Of a stretch of DNA of 64,000 bases, positions 52,157 to 64,000 are shown piece by piece. Within the stretch, counting starts at the first letter, position 1. The number at the start of each line of letters is the position of its first letter. The position numbers and the translations under genes are program-made. Origin of the DNA: Tetranychus cinnabarinus (taxonomy: Eukaryota; Arthropoda; Arachnida; Trombidiformes; Tetranychidae); NCBI GenBank assembly GCA_022266195.1, contig WHVY01000003.1:1612001-1676000 (forward strand), given 5' to 3'. The notes under the pieces are model-generated. The model did not search any database. It was not told the origin of the DNA and saw only the letters and a list, made by a program, of their open reading frames with translations.

Positions 52157-53700
52157 TCACATCATATTAACAATGGTTGATTCAGTTTTAAAGAATGAAG
52201 TAAATACTCTGTTGCTGTAGCTTTTTGCTTTTCTCTCTACCTTTTCACAACCTATTGATTCTTTTCGTCAGTACATTATCGTCTGTCTATTTTACCAATG
52301 ATAATCTGCACTCGCATGTCTACAAGTCTGCTTGCCCAAGGATGGAGAGAAAGCTATCAAAAAATGACAACCAATTATAAACAGTAACTTTCTTATTATT
52401 GGACTTAAAGCAAAGACTGATTATCTTAAATTCTGAGTTATTTGTATTTCTCAGCATCTAAACTTTCCTCAACTCTTCCTAACGGAACAAGATCAGTATT
52501 GTAAGAAAAAGTCAAACTAACTACAATTACCCATACAAGTCACAAATATTTTGGAAATAGTTACTACTTATCGATTGAAAAGTATCTCTTTCCACTTAAC
52601 TTTTTCCTTTATCAACTTTTTACTTAAAAGTTTGCGATATTATCATTACAAGAATCAAGAGCACCATCATCAAGGCAAATGATAACTCTGGTGGTAGTGG
52701 TGGTTACCCTTTTGCTTTTTGAACGTGAATAACACCATTTGTTTTCCTTCTTTATTCCTGGTCATTTAGAATGTCGATCTTGGAAATTATCATATACTGT
52801 CACAAGAACTCATTTCCAAGATGACGATTAAGTAATTGTACAGTACAAATTATGGTAATTACAATCATAATATCAAAATAGATAGACACTGAGCAACCTT
52901 GCTGTATTTCATTTTTCGTTTAATGATCTAATTCCGTCTCCGGAATCCATGCAAATTATAATTGTGAAAACTAAGTATTTGCTTCCACTCTTTCATGATC
53001 ATTAAGGATTTTTTCACTGAGTTTGTTGATGTCTTTTCATTTACAAATTATAATTTACAATGTTTTAAGAAATAAACTGTTAATAATTTTTATAATCACT
53101 GTAACTGATTTATTCATTTTTTTCTTGTTTCTAATTTGTGCAGATTATCTGCATGATTTGCTTAAACTAAATAATTTTCTGACAATTGATCTATTTACCA
53201 CCTTAATGAGTGTCATTTTATTTAAATGCGGTTGTTTACTTCTACTGTCTTGTAACTAATGATGATCTCCAAATACGAGAAAAGTCGAAAGTTGATTAAA
53301 TTTATTGAACATATTTTACTAGAAAACATTTTTTAATGATTACCCAATGAACTTGGTTGTGAGTGAGCTTCTCTTAATTTGAGTTAAAGAGAAGAAGAAT
53401 AAAGAGAAAAGAGGAAAAAACACGGGAGAGAGAAGAGGAGAAAGGAAGATGAATTCTCGTAACGTGGATTTCGAGCAATTATTTTAGCTGAAATGAATTG
53501 AATTGGGATCGAAGTTAGCATTTATCACTTGGTTTATTTGGAGAAAGCCAGGATCCAGTTTATTTTTATAATTTATCCGATATAACGACTCGATTCAAAG
53601 ATGTTATTTTTATATTTATAAATTTCAGACTTGACTTGACTTGACTTAAAAAACCAAGTGAATATAATTCTGTTTGACATTTGCCTGTTTGATTGACCTT
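52157..53700. other. Convergent 3' region between CSP and USP7 with two repeats
   Basis: Holds the second copies of two segments, 52936-53083 (also at 49565-49700) and 53281-53408 (also at 48001-48130). A short ttgac-type tandem (cttgacttgacttgactt) lies at about 53632-53649. No gene recognised. Confidence 0.5.
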
Positions 53701-56700
53701 TTAATTGTGAATTTTGATAGCCTTTTCCAAATAATTATATCTCGACCTTTTAGGGGCTTTATTGACATGATCAAGACCTAACCAAGGTTTAGTCCATTTG
53801 TCCGCTTGTCCAGTCTGGAGGGTATCTGAAATGTTAAGGGTAAATTAATATAAATCTATCCATTAAAAGTTTTGGTAATAATTTATCTTACTCTGAATTG
53901 ATTGAACTTGGAAATCATCTTTGCTAACAATATAATCATTATCTTCAGGTATATACTGAGGTTTGGAGCCTAGAATGATGGCAAATTTGAACTATAGGAA
54001 AGAGAAAGAGAGAAATATCAATTAGATTATTTTAATTGTAACTGTAATAACTTCTTTTTACAAATGATAAATACTTACTTTTTCGAATTCTTTGTCAGGA
54101 ACATCTAACTTTTTCTGAATTCTTTCTTTCACAGCCGAGAAAGGTTCGCCCTGAAAATAAGATCATATATTTGAGAGATTTAGCAAAAAAATATATCAAT
54201 AGAAAGCAAAATTAAAGTCACTTGATAACTTACATTTCTCAGTTTAAGCAAAAATGGAGTGCCAAATGTGTGATAAACTTCCTTCTGAAAATGTGCCACA
54301 GGAATGAGAAAATCGCCACTTTCTTTAACCAGCTCATCCTTGGGTATCTCTTCAATTCTAAAAATTTTATTACCAACTGGATTTAAACATTCCAATTGTA
54401 TGTCTTCGCCGTGAGTAGTTGTTATTCTGTTACTGGATACTTCTAATAATCGAAGTTGACCGCTACCATCTTCACTGGGCTCAATTTGTTTTCGTGCTTC
54501 ACTCAGTAGTTCAGCAACAGTTCCATTTTTATTTGGATATAATAAAAGCTCTTTCTGTGAATCAAATAACGCATTTGATTAGAAAAATAACGACAACAAT
54601 GTCAAAGATGAAATTTACCTCTTCTTTAAGCTTGTTGTTGACCCATACACATTTAAATGGCTTTTTATTTTCCAACTCATTGACGCGAATAGTTAACTGT
54701 GAAAAAATATTTCATAGTTAGATTAAAATTATAATGAAAATTGGGAAATTTTCAAAGTTAAACTGATACTCACTAATTGATAATATAACTTTTTAGGCTG
54801 TCTTGGTTTATAGTTAGTTAAAATCTCCTGCAAGTTACCTTCATAATTACATTTCAATGGTCCACAATGACCATCTCGATAGCTGTAAAGATAATAAGTT
54901 ATTTTAGTAGGGAAGTTACAAGGGAGTTAAATTTATCAATAAGTTTACCTTTGAGGCCTGTAAAACTGTATTAAATATGGATCGCATCCTAATCTCTGGC
55001 CAAGCGCGGTGGCTATTTGATCATATTTCATTTTCAGAGATAACTCCAAAACAATACCCTGATCGTTTTGAAGCTGTTTATCACAGAAAATAACTTCAAC
55101 TCTATTAAAGAGATCTTTAAAGTAGTCGGCAACAGTGGGCAGTTCACATTCAGGTCCTAATTTAAGATCTGACCGCTGAAAAACAATGATGTCTCCATCC
55201 ATAAGTTCATCCAGCACTTTGTTAAGAGGTTGGTCTAAATCTTCAATTGGCTCAACCATATTAGGTTTAACTTCCTGAAAAAATAAGCCAGCAATGAAGT
55301 TTAATGAATTTATTATATTAAATTAAGCAAATAACAACGAACCTCATATAAATCGAGTGGAGTGTTAGGTGGAAAACCAGCTTTCTTATTCAAGAAAGGA
55401 ATAATGTCTTTAGTCTTGGTAGTAGCAGGTAAATGGGCTAAACCACAGTAAGTTATAAATTTGTTCTTGGGATCGTACATTTTAAAGAAAAGAAGCACGT
55501 CACCTAAAAACAGAAAGATATGAGCAAATAAAAAAGAGTTTAGTGAGATAGGTAAAAAAATAAACACTGCAATAACCAACATACTTTCTTTGTCGATGCT
55601 TGGTAATGCTGCACTATCTGGATCAACCATTTCTAGAAAGACGTTCCATGGATTATTATTTTCTGCGATTTCGCAAATATGTTTGGTTGGATCAGCATCT
55701 ATATCTAAATTAGTGGGACGTGAAGTTTCATTGGCTCTTTGAGTTATTGGCCATATTCTGATCCCAGCTTCAGGATACTTCATTTGCTCAGCGATTGTCG
55801 CTAAAGCTTCCTTAATAGTTGCTTGTTTTTTAATTTTAAATGTTTTGTAGAGAGATTTTTCAGGATCATATAGATCATTTCCTTTGTGTCCAATGAAGCT
55901 GTCTTCTGTGTATGCATTAATACTCATATAAAGGTGTGCTTCATTTCTTTCCTTTCTGCGTAAATTTTCTTGACGTTTCTCTTCTTGTAACCTTTCAATA
56001 AGCTGTTCAGGAATATCTTCCTCTGTAACAGGTTCCAAAACATCACTGTCTGTAAGGTGAAAAAAGATATTAATAGGAGATGATTAATAAGAAAAAAAAT
56101 CAATAAATCGCATAGAAAACATCAAATTTTCTAGTGAAGAAGAATAATCTAGCTCACCATCAGCAATGTAGACCAACATATAAGCGTTGGTACAATGTTT
56201 GACCGTCACATCATCCTCGTTGCCACCAAAATTGAGATCTATCGCTTCTTGTTTAGTACACCGGGAAACTACATCATCATCAAATTTACACCATTTACCA
56301 TCGCCTTTAGGATTAATAAAAACAACATAATGACCTCCGTGATTATCACCAGAATGAACTAAAACAGCATGCAATGTGTAGTGAGCATGCTTAGGGGTTT
56401 GACTCTCCTCATCTTTTTGAAGATATTCGCTTAAGTCAATTTTCTCGTAAAATTCAAATCTGTGATGCAACAAAAAAAGATAGTAAATTATTAAATTAGA
56501 TTGAAAATACCGATAGTATGAGAATAACCTACCTATCATTTATTTTAATATTAGTGTCTGTAACTGGATCATATTGAAAACGGAGAAGATGAAGATGAAG
56601 AACAGGAGGAAATGACGAAAATATAATGCCTTTTTCTGCCTCTTGGAGACCATATTCACCTGCGTCATACTTATTTTCGCCGTCCAGTAATTCGACAGAG

Positions 56701-58882
56701 ATATAGTCTTTGAAGGATTCTTTGATATTTTTCTTTCCTTTGACATTTAATTGTATATCATAAAAAGGTTCGACGCGGGAAGAAGAAAAATCTACATTCT
56801 TGCACCTAATAAAAGACTTCACGCAAAAAATAGTAAGAGTTAGTTCTTTGATGATAGATGAAATGATGTGATGTTAGATGGAAAAGAAAGCAAATGACGA
56901 GACTTACGATCATTTTGCCCTCAAATAGTTTAGGTATGGTTCCTTCAACACAAGTTCCTTTCATTTTGCTTTCCATATTATCTAGAAGAACTCTACACAA
57001 TTCTTGAACATCGTGTTGCATAAATGAGTCTAGAGTTTCCCATCCGAATGATTTGGTTAGCTTTTTAGTGCCCACGGGTTTATCAGAAAATTGTAACTCA
57101 TAAAAAACACGTTGTAATGCAAGGGCAACACTTTTAGAGGAATCATCACTTTCAGTTGGCATTTGGTAAACTGCTTTCCTAAGTTTATTTGTAAAAAAAA
57201 GGGTTTGAAGGAGCGAGTTCATATAGCAAGTTGCACCCTGATTTTTAAGTCCAACATATCCAGTGTGTTTTTTAGAGTCCCAGCTAAAAAAGAAAGAGAT
57301 GAAGATTATGTTAATGATGCAAACTAGCAAAAAAACGATCATAGAGACAATAAACATACCTGACACCGTGAGGAGCATCGGCAGCAACCCAAACTTCCAA
57401 AATTATTGAATCTTCTTTGCAGTATCCTTTTTCTGGATCAAGAATATCCTTTGAACGGTTTAAAAGGCAAAAGGTGAAACATTAGAAATAGGTGTATAAA
57501 TTTATCTTGCTACTCATGTGTGACAAAAAGTTGCAGTAAAGTTAATTAGAATCACAAATTATGCTTACATTCCAAGCAGCAAAATGACTAAAACCCCAAT
57601 CGTTTTCCTTACTATAGAAAACATGCTGGATCTCTGTGAAAGGTAACAGAAAAGATATAAGAAAATTACAAATTATGGTTAAATAGGGATAATTCATGAA
57701 TAGTCGTCGGACAGAATGATAAGGATGGAATTTGAAGGATTAAAAGATTAAAAAAGGAGAAATATGGAAAGAGGGATTCATTACTTCTTGTCAGGGGTTC
57801 CCCATCTTCGTTTTGATTTAATAATCGTAGCTCAGCTGTTGCATTACATGACCAAGTTCTGTTTGAGAAAATGATATGGAAACAGAATGGTTAGTGATTG
57901 TAAAGAGATAAAATATTGTACAAGAAAAAATGGATGAAAGATAAAAGGAGAGTAAACAAAATGTCAGGTGAAGAAAGAAATAAACATGATAATTACGATG
58001 AATCTGAGTCTCCATTGCATTGTAAGAAAAATCCTAGACTCTTTGTTGGCTGACGATCTTGGGACTGATTAGTGCGAGGCATGGCCATGATTTTCCTTTA
58101 AAAAAGATAAAATATAGATTAAATAACAGAAGAAATAGGTGAAAGAATGAAAAAATGATTGATTGGGACATTGCTGAGTTTAAATTAATAGCCAAGTCAC
58201 AATACAGTTAGATTTACAGTAATGCCTTAAAAACTGAATAAGAAACGTTGTTTAAGGTCAAAATGTGTTAGACAACAAGTCAACGTAAAGGGTTTAGATA
58301 GAAGGATAACAATCAAAGGTGTAAAATGGTGAAATAAAAAACACTTACCATGGTAAATTACGGACATATGTAGGGGGGCTGAGCACAGTGTCTCGCATTT
58401 TACTGAAATTTTCAATTTTGTATCTGAAAGTAGCTTCAGAGCGAGCTTCATCTAAATCAGCCATGATAAATTAAATGAAAATAAGAAACAATTCCAATGA
58501 ACAATTAACAATTGAAAAATAGTGTAAATCAACAAAGGCAAGAAATTAAATTAAACAAAACCGGTGCTAAATTGAAACAGAGAAGCTCAGCTCAGTTCTC
58601 ACTCAACCAAGCTCACCCTCTTTCTTCCTCTCTTTCACCATCTATTTTTCTCTCTATCTTTCTCTGTCTCTCTTTCTGTCTCTCTTTTATCAGACTCACA
58701 AAGTACAGTCAAATTCAATATCAGACAAATAAACAGACGCAACTGATCCTCAATTAAAACACCTTATTTTGCTAATGGCACAATAAAAATACATAGACTT
58801 TCAGTAGCTCACCTTCCTCCATCATTGGCTCGTAGTTAACTAATTGTGTTGACCGTGTTTTAAATACTTCACCAAATTTCAT
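53701..58882 (-). CDS. USP7: USP7 (HAUSP) ubiquitin-specific protease, 1072 aa, 18 exons
   Basis: complement(join(53701..53825, 53892..53991, 54079..54150, 54234..54554, 54619..54696, 54774..54882, 54949..55274, 55343..55503, 55585..56049, 56158..56459, 56533..56816, 56908..57283, 57360..57448, 57569..57633, 57785..57858, 57997..58095, 58349..58451, 58813..58882)). The 3219 nt translate without interruption. Residues about 25-165 are the MATH/TRAF-like substrate-binding domain, with DWGF at 127-130. The catalytic core has Cys at about 186 (NQGATCYMNS), His in DNHGGHYVVF and Asp in WCKFDDDVVSR. The C-terminal half is the HUBL array, ending PKRSRYNYLEKAIKIHN, the conserved activating tail. Length is close to human (1102). 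By homology it removes ubiquitin from nuclear substrates. A CT-rich tract lies in intron 1 (about 58617-58688). Confidence 0.97.
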
Positions 58883-60220
58883 AATAACTCAACAACACAA
58901 GCAAATATTTTGAAGGTATGAAGTAAACCAGTTTAGATTATTTATTTATTTATTTAATGGCAGTAGATAGCGCTGTTCAATTGGGCGCGTTTTTCAAAAT
59001 ACAATCTTTTCTGCTTGACATTTCAATAAAATATTATCGCTTATTAGTTATGCCATGTTTATTCATTATTATATTTGCTTTAAGATTTTAAATACACTGG
59101 AAATCATAATTTTTTGCTATTAAGCTTTGAATATATAAGTCAACAATAGCTTTTTTGGTCAATAATTTATCATGTCACCCTTTGTTTTGTTTGTCGGGAA
59201 CATGAATTGAACACTTATCTTGTTGAAAAGTGAAATTTTGTCCTGAAAATTTTCTAATCAGAAAAGAATCGACTTTTTCTTTTAATAATTTACAATAATC
59301 TTTGCTTTTCTGATGACCAGCCATTCGCTCTAACCGTCCAATAGATCCATCAAATAAAACGCATTCCCAGATCATGATCTTCTGACGTCTCAGTGAATCC
59401 TGATTATCTTACTATTTCATAAAATGAAAACTTTTTTCATCAAGAAAAACTGTCCTTGTCCAATCAAATCAAACTAACTCAAGATTTAAATTACTTCTAA
59501 CATGTTAGTCTTATCAAATTTAATTTTATCATTTTTAAGTATACAAATACTAGAAGCGGTTCAATTGAATCTATTTAATTTTAACGTAAAATTTTGAATG
59601 CCCGTGTACTTGAATTATATCGCGTTCAAGATTGTTTTATTTACAATGTTTACATATTTCTTATATCGAAGTCTGAAACCAGAGATCTCTATCATGACAA
59701 TTCAAAACAATCTATTTAACTTCATAATCAGCCAATTTATAATTTTTTAAATTTCACGTAAATCGAAATCTTCTAAAGACAAATAATTTATTTAATAGTT
59801 CAGTAAATTGGTCACAATCAAATCAGTCTAAGTATTTAATGGGGCACTGAGGCCCATGAAAATACTGGTACAAAAAATTCGAGAATTGCAATTCAAATCT
59901 CAGGATTAGTTTAAGAATTTTTTTTGGGTTTTTTAAATATAATGAGAATTGAAAAGTCAAGTTGCACGTCACATGTGAGAAATATTGAAATTGATTTAAA
60001 AAGGTGTTTGATTTACCTTCATTTCACATGATCAGATAGTTTTAAGTAATGATAATGTTTTTTTTGGTTTTTTTGTTTTTTTTGTTTTGTTTTTAAATTA
60101 AATTGATTGCAAAGCAAAATCGGATTTTTTTTTGTCTTTTGTCTTTTTTGTTTTTTAAATGAAATGAATTTTAAAATTGATGAGCAGATCAGGTTAATAA
60201 TCAAATGAACTTTGTTCATA
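58883..60220. other. Spacer between USP7 and the MATH-only gene
   Basis: Contains a Tc1/mariner transposase relic (59160-59410) and poly-T tracts at about 60060-60150. The first bases next to USP7 should hold its promoter. No other gene recognised. Confidence 0.5.
59160..59410 (-). pseudogene. Tc1/mariner transposase fragment
   Basis: The minus-strand frame reads LRRQKIMIWECVLFDG, continues through a degenerate stretch, and reaches FTFQQDKCSIHV. This matches the part of Tc1/mariner transposases that includes MVWGxFS and the second catalytic Asp in FQQDNAPxH. The third catalytic residue and both ends are missing. A small relic lying between USP7 and its MATH-only relative. Confidence 0.65.
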
Positions 60221-62602
60221 TTAATGATCTTCTAATGTGTAAAGATGGACCAGCGCATCAGGAATAACGAAGTTGTTGATTGTGAGTGGCCTTTCGACAA
60301 CAGGTTGTCTCCTACGGTTAGAAACAAATAAAAATTAAAGTAAACAATAGATAGTTGAATAAATTTTGATACAGACTTTGGAATAATTGCGGGTTTCTCT
60401 GCCGACACTGATGCTTCTATCACCACAGAACCTTTGTTAACGTGTCCTAAATATTCGTTGGTCAATTCCTACAAGAAAAACACATAATCAGTAAAAGATA
60501 AATCACTAAAGATATATACCAACCTCCATGTTTAATAAACTAGCAAATCCATAATCAGGCGCATCTTTATAATAGAAATGAGTAAATCCTGTTTCAAATA
60601 GAGACAAAGAAATAAAATTAAATTTTGCGAGTCTTTAGCATCGTGCCACAAAGAAAAACGACAAGAAAATACAGTCACTCATCCAAGATTATGAAAGCTA
60701 ACTGGCCAAGATTATAAACAATATTGACTTGGATCTTAAAATAAGATTTCATCTTCTCCATGACCAATTGCTTTATGATATCTCTCAGAATCTTAAAGAC
60801 TGTCTGTATTTCAAAATTGGAGTCGCTTCTCTATACGCAAGATACTAGAAACAATTTGATTTTCCGTGCTGTATTCAATTTATATAGTTGAATTGCAATG
60901 GAATCTTAAAATATACATTACTTTTACGGCGCGGAAGTCTTCCTGGGATATGATTCCAAATATCAATTACAACATTCGCATAGCAAGCCCAATTGCTGTG
61001 ATTAAATACAAAACGTGAAATTGTTAAAGTTGCTTGAAAAGAAACACTAAGGTAATTTAAACAGTAAATGCACTAACACTACAAATGTAAACTTGAATTG
61101 ATTCAAGCCACCTAACCAATCAAATGTTTACAATTGGAAAAGTAATAGTAATTTCAAAGATCTTTCATATTCAAGAGTGAAATCAGGAGATAGAAGCGTT
61201 TCTAATTTCCCTCATTGATAGTAGAAATTCCAAGCAAATCTTGAGCTGTTTTGTAAATGAATTAATGAATTATGAAACTAGATACTCACTCAGTCCCTTC
61301 AATTCCATAACAACGCAAAAATACTCCAAAATTTTTCGAAACATCCGTTTCATTTGTCATTTTACTTTTTTCCTTAAGGACCGCCATTATTCTCCTGAAA
61401 TTTTAAAAGATGATTAGTCTATTGTGATTAAATTGTGAAAAAATAACTCACCAAGGGATATTCCGAACATAAAATGTTGGACTGTATTCACGCTCTATTG
61501 TCATAACGTTATCAACTCTGAATCTGAAAAGAACTTGGCTTCGATCTGGTGTCAATCCTAAAAAGAAAAAATAAGATAACAGATTAAATTAATAGAATGA
61601 AATCTGAATGGAATCAAACTAAATTATACTTACGTTGACTGAATAAATCATAGTAGCCCGTCGAAAGCTCAGTACTATAGTAACTAGTTGAAATGATGGA
61701 AAATAAAAGCAGTGATTTCAGTTATATTTCAAATTGTTTTCACAAGAAAAATTGTCATATCACTCGAAAAGGGAAAAGCAATTTACCTGGGTGTTCTAGG
61801 TCTATGAATTATAATATCCGCTTCAAGCGTCATCTCATTTTCGACAATAAATTTCTTTACATTTTTAGCTGTTGCCTGAATAAACATAAATTTCATCAAA
61901 AATCACTTGTTATATTAGCCATAAATGTCAAATGAATCGAAACATACTTTCCAAGTAAAAAAATTGTCGAACCCATGAATACGTGAACCAGGTCTGAAGT
62001 AACAAAATTTGCCTGTTCAAAAATAAAATAAATCTATGAATAAATTTTGTTGAATAGTTGTGAAAGTGAAAAGAGGTCAAAAATAAACTTGAGAGTTTAT
62101 GAAAGGATTGATGGCACAGCAGTCATTACTTTTCTTTAGATTATTGGCAGCATCTTTTCTGTGGACAAGGGTGAAATCGATATTGCTTTGGGCTATAGCT
62201 ATTCTGTGTAAAATTAGAAAATAAAAATAGAAATTAATTAAATACAATAACAATGTCTTGATTCAGTACTTACTTATCATCTGAATCCTCATTGTAACCA
62301 ACATAAAATCCTAAAATTTTTTTACCATCTTTGTCGGTGGTTTTAACTATAACACGGCTGTTATGAGAAGACAGAAGACAGTTAAAACTAGCTGTATTCA
62401 CCTTAAGCAACGTATCAATACTAAATTGTTGCACTTAAAAATGTTCAGAATCAGATGTTTAATAAAAAATAACTTACCAGGGCAAACCGTGTATGAACTC
62501 CACCGCAGTTGAGACTTGTCTCTTCAACGTTGAAACACTTTGCATAATTAAGCGAATTTTTCTTCTTGCAATCACTTCCTCAGATGAAGTTGGTGAAGCC
62601 AT
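60221..62602 (-). CDS. Tandem MATH-domain protein derived from USP7, no protease domain, 339 aa
   Basis: complement(join(60221..60311, 60377..60468, 60524..60588, 60922..60995, 61290..61394, 61452..61557, 61634..61683, 61787..61875, 61948..62012, 62130..62203, 62274..62357, 62478..62602)). The 1020 nt are in frame to TAA, using one slightly weak donor (gtctgt). Residues about 15-150 and 175-310 are two MATH domains. The second begins FRFRVDNV and reaches TFYVRNIPWRIMAV, very close to YVRNLPWKIMAM of USP7. Four intron positions and phases (after LP-W codon, before the W-x-C strand, before the HFYxK strand, and after the xGFxxF helix) are the same as in USP7 in both repeats. The USP7 substrate-binding Asp-Trp (DWGF) is DYGF in domain 2 (269-272) and is lost in domain 1 (RIHGF). 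No Cys/His peptidase boxes or UBL domains follow. The start is the ATG at 62602. It could act as a competitor or adaptor for USP7 substrates, which is inference. Confidence 0.85.
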
Positions 62603-64000
62603 GATAATAAATGGACAGGTTAATAGTAGGGCCTAGAAAATAAATAAAGAGCGATAATTAGTAAAATAACAATAAGTAAAATAGGGACAAGTTGAAAGCA
62701 CAGAGGTAAGATTTTGAGAAACCGTTGAGTAAGAGTGTGAAACTATCCATTGAGTAACTCTTTATATAACTGTGGTGCCATCAGGTGACCCTACAAACAA
62801 ATTAGACATCAGCCAATTAAAAAACTTTTAAAAAATTTGCAACAATCAAATTAAATCTAAAAATGACAACCAAATGCTTCAAAGTTTACTTTAACGGTCA
62901 AAGAACTTCTTTACTCTTTGGTTTTGGTCGTTATATTTTGATCGCTCGAATACTGCAAGCAAAATGGCATTTATGACTGCTTAAATTTATTGTTTAACAA
63001 ATAAAGCAAATGAAATAATTAAGTTTCAGTTCATATTTTGACCCATAACGATTAATTTAATTGTTTATTTAGTTGCTTTTGAAACCGCCTAAAATTTGTT
63101 TCCGATTAATTACACAAGATGGCAGGCAGTAACGTGATAACAAATTTTTTATTTTAACAGTTTTTTTCAATTTGATTAACAAATTTTAAGTTCAAGCCAA
63201 AATTGCTTATTTTTGTGAATTGTTACATGTGTACCTCGAGTCGCATTTGAATGCCCTGTACATCCAGCGCTTAAAACACAGTAACAGACCCTTCCACCCC
63301 ATCGGATTTATTCAATGTTTGCAAATTTGATAGCGTTCACTCAAACTCTTTACACTTTTACGTAATTGTATTTTTTCAATTGTACATCTTTAATACTCTT
63401 CACTAACTAATCAGATGGAAATAATAAGGATGATATCTGGAGCCTCCAGACTGGAGGTATTGAACAACAGCTTTACCAAAGCCATTGACAACCCAAAAAA
63501 TTAGGAAACTTACAATATCACAAACTAACCAGGACTTGAAGGAAGAACTAAAAAGAGCTTGTTCAGGTTGATCAGAAGAAAGACAGCGAGTACATTCGAC
63601 TCAAATTCAAATCCCTTAAGCCTCTAATATTGCAATTTTTACTTAATCTTTTCTATTACCATGATTATGTAACCTGATTTGCACTGAGTTTGCATTTACG
63701 TCGAGTATTTTCCGATTGGACCCTGGATCCTGTAATAAGATGAAAGTGACATTGACTCCTAAACAATGTACTTTAAGGGTTTTGACCAGAAAATTGTAAG
63801 TTTTGTTAAATTTGGTTTGTTTTGATTTAATTTTCAATTAATGTCTGTATTTTCCTCATTTCTAAGTGTATTGTCAACGGCTGGATCATTGATTTTTAAG
63901 CGACGCAATCAATCAGGGTCAGGGTTATTAACTAAATAGTTACAAGAGCAACATTTTTAAACAGCATGTAAAGTGTACATTATCAAAGTGTGTAAAATGG
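62603..64000. other. Intergenic region at the right edge
   Basis: No gene, RNA or repeat recognised. Short open frames such as 63643-63837 (-) have no recognisable content. The 5' flank of the MATH-only gene should be in the first few hundred bases. Confidence 0.45.

Larger units (their letters stand above)
48001..53408 (+). repeat. Two direct-repeat pairs spanning the PHD and CSP genes
   Basis: Pair A is 48001-48130 and 53281-53408 (shared gattaaatt, aatgattaccc and ttggttgtgagt). Pair B is 49565-49700 and 52936-53083. All four are in plus orientation and are diverged (perhaps 75-85%). In the first set A lies before B with the PHD gene between them. In the second set B precedes A, so simple duplication of one block does not explain the order. 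Confidence 0.6.

Noticed and set aside
60019..60219. Lys-rich minus-strand frame
   Set aside because: Translation of poly-T tracts in the 3' flank of the MATH-only gene.
1..64000. CRISPR arrays, bacterial operons, tRNA or rRNA genes
   Set aside because: No regularly spaced short repeats, ribosome-binding sites or clover-leaf sequences were seen. Spliced animal genes show that this is eukaryotic nuclear DNA.

Overview
The window is eukaryotic nuclear DNA, AT-rich and compact. Genes carry short GT-AG introns (about 50-400 bp), and there is no operon layout, tRNA or CRISPR. The recognisable orthologues are animal genes: USP7, KCTD9, cysteine-string protein, ZNHIT1, AK3, a large FKBP with TPRs, an ELOVL and a GMC oxidoreductase. 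Gene density, intron size and a decayed F-box/LRR plus BTB gene cluster suggest an arthropod, most likely a mite of the Tetranychus type. That assignment is an inference.

Layout. 1-2.6 kb is foldback repeat DNA followed by a carboxylesterase fragment fused to a copied piece of the next gene. 3.7-8.1 kb is a single-exon gene for a 1461-residue Ser/Pro/Arg-rich protein. 8.6-10.3 kb (-) is an FKBP52/59-type immunophilin. 10.5-27.4 kb is a low-density accessory region. It holds a decayed C48 (Ulp1-like) protease gene head-to-head with a gene carrying two in-frame UGA codons, broken F-box/LRR and BTB/BACK genes, a TA-flanked MITE, an intact AT-hook/zinc-finger gene, a broken membrane-PDZ gene, and many small inverted repeats.

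At 27.65-35.24 kb lies a complete young Ty3/gypsy LTR retrotransposon (7593 bp; 1018-bp LTRs with only two differences noticed). It sits inside an older foldback with 192-bp arms. From 36.9 kb on, conserved genes dominate: an ELOVL-like protein without its catalytic histidines (+), a GMC oxidoreductase (-), KCTD9 (+), AK3 (-), ZNHIT1 (+), a TCF20/RAI1-like extended PHD protein (+) sharing its N-terminus with ZNHIT1, cysteine-string protein (+), USP7 (-, 18 exons), and upstream of USP7 on the same strand a 12-exon gene for two tandem MATH domains.

The most notable points are four. The MATH-only gene shares all four tested intron positions and phases with the USP7 MATH domain in both of its repeats, so it arose from USP7 and lost the protease. 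The ELOVL-like protein looks catalytically dead. The ZNHIT1 and PHD genes share about 60 N-terminal residues. One 509-codon spliced frame is interrupted only by two UGA codons, one followed by CUA. The genes here do not form one pathway. USP7, its MATH-only relative, ZNHIT1 (chromatin remodelling) and the decayed protease/F-box/BTB genes touch ubiquitin or chromatin biology, but their proximity need not be functional.
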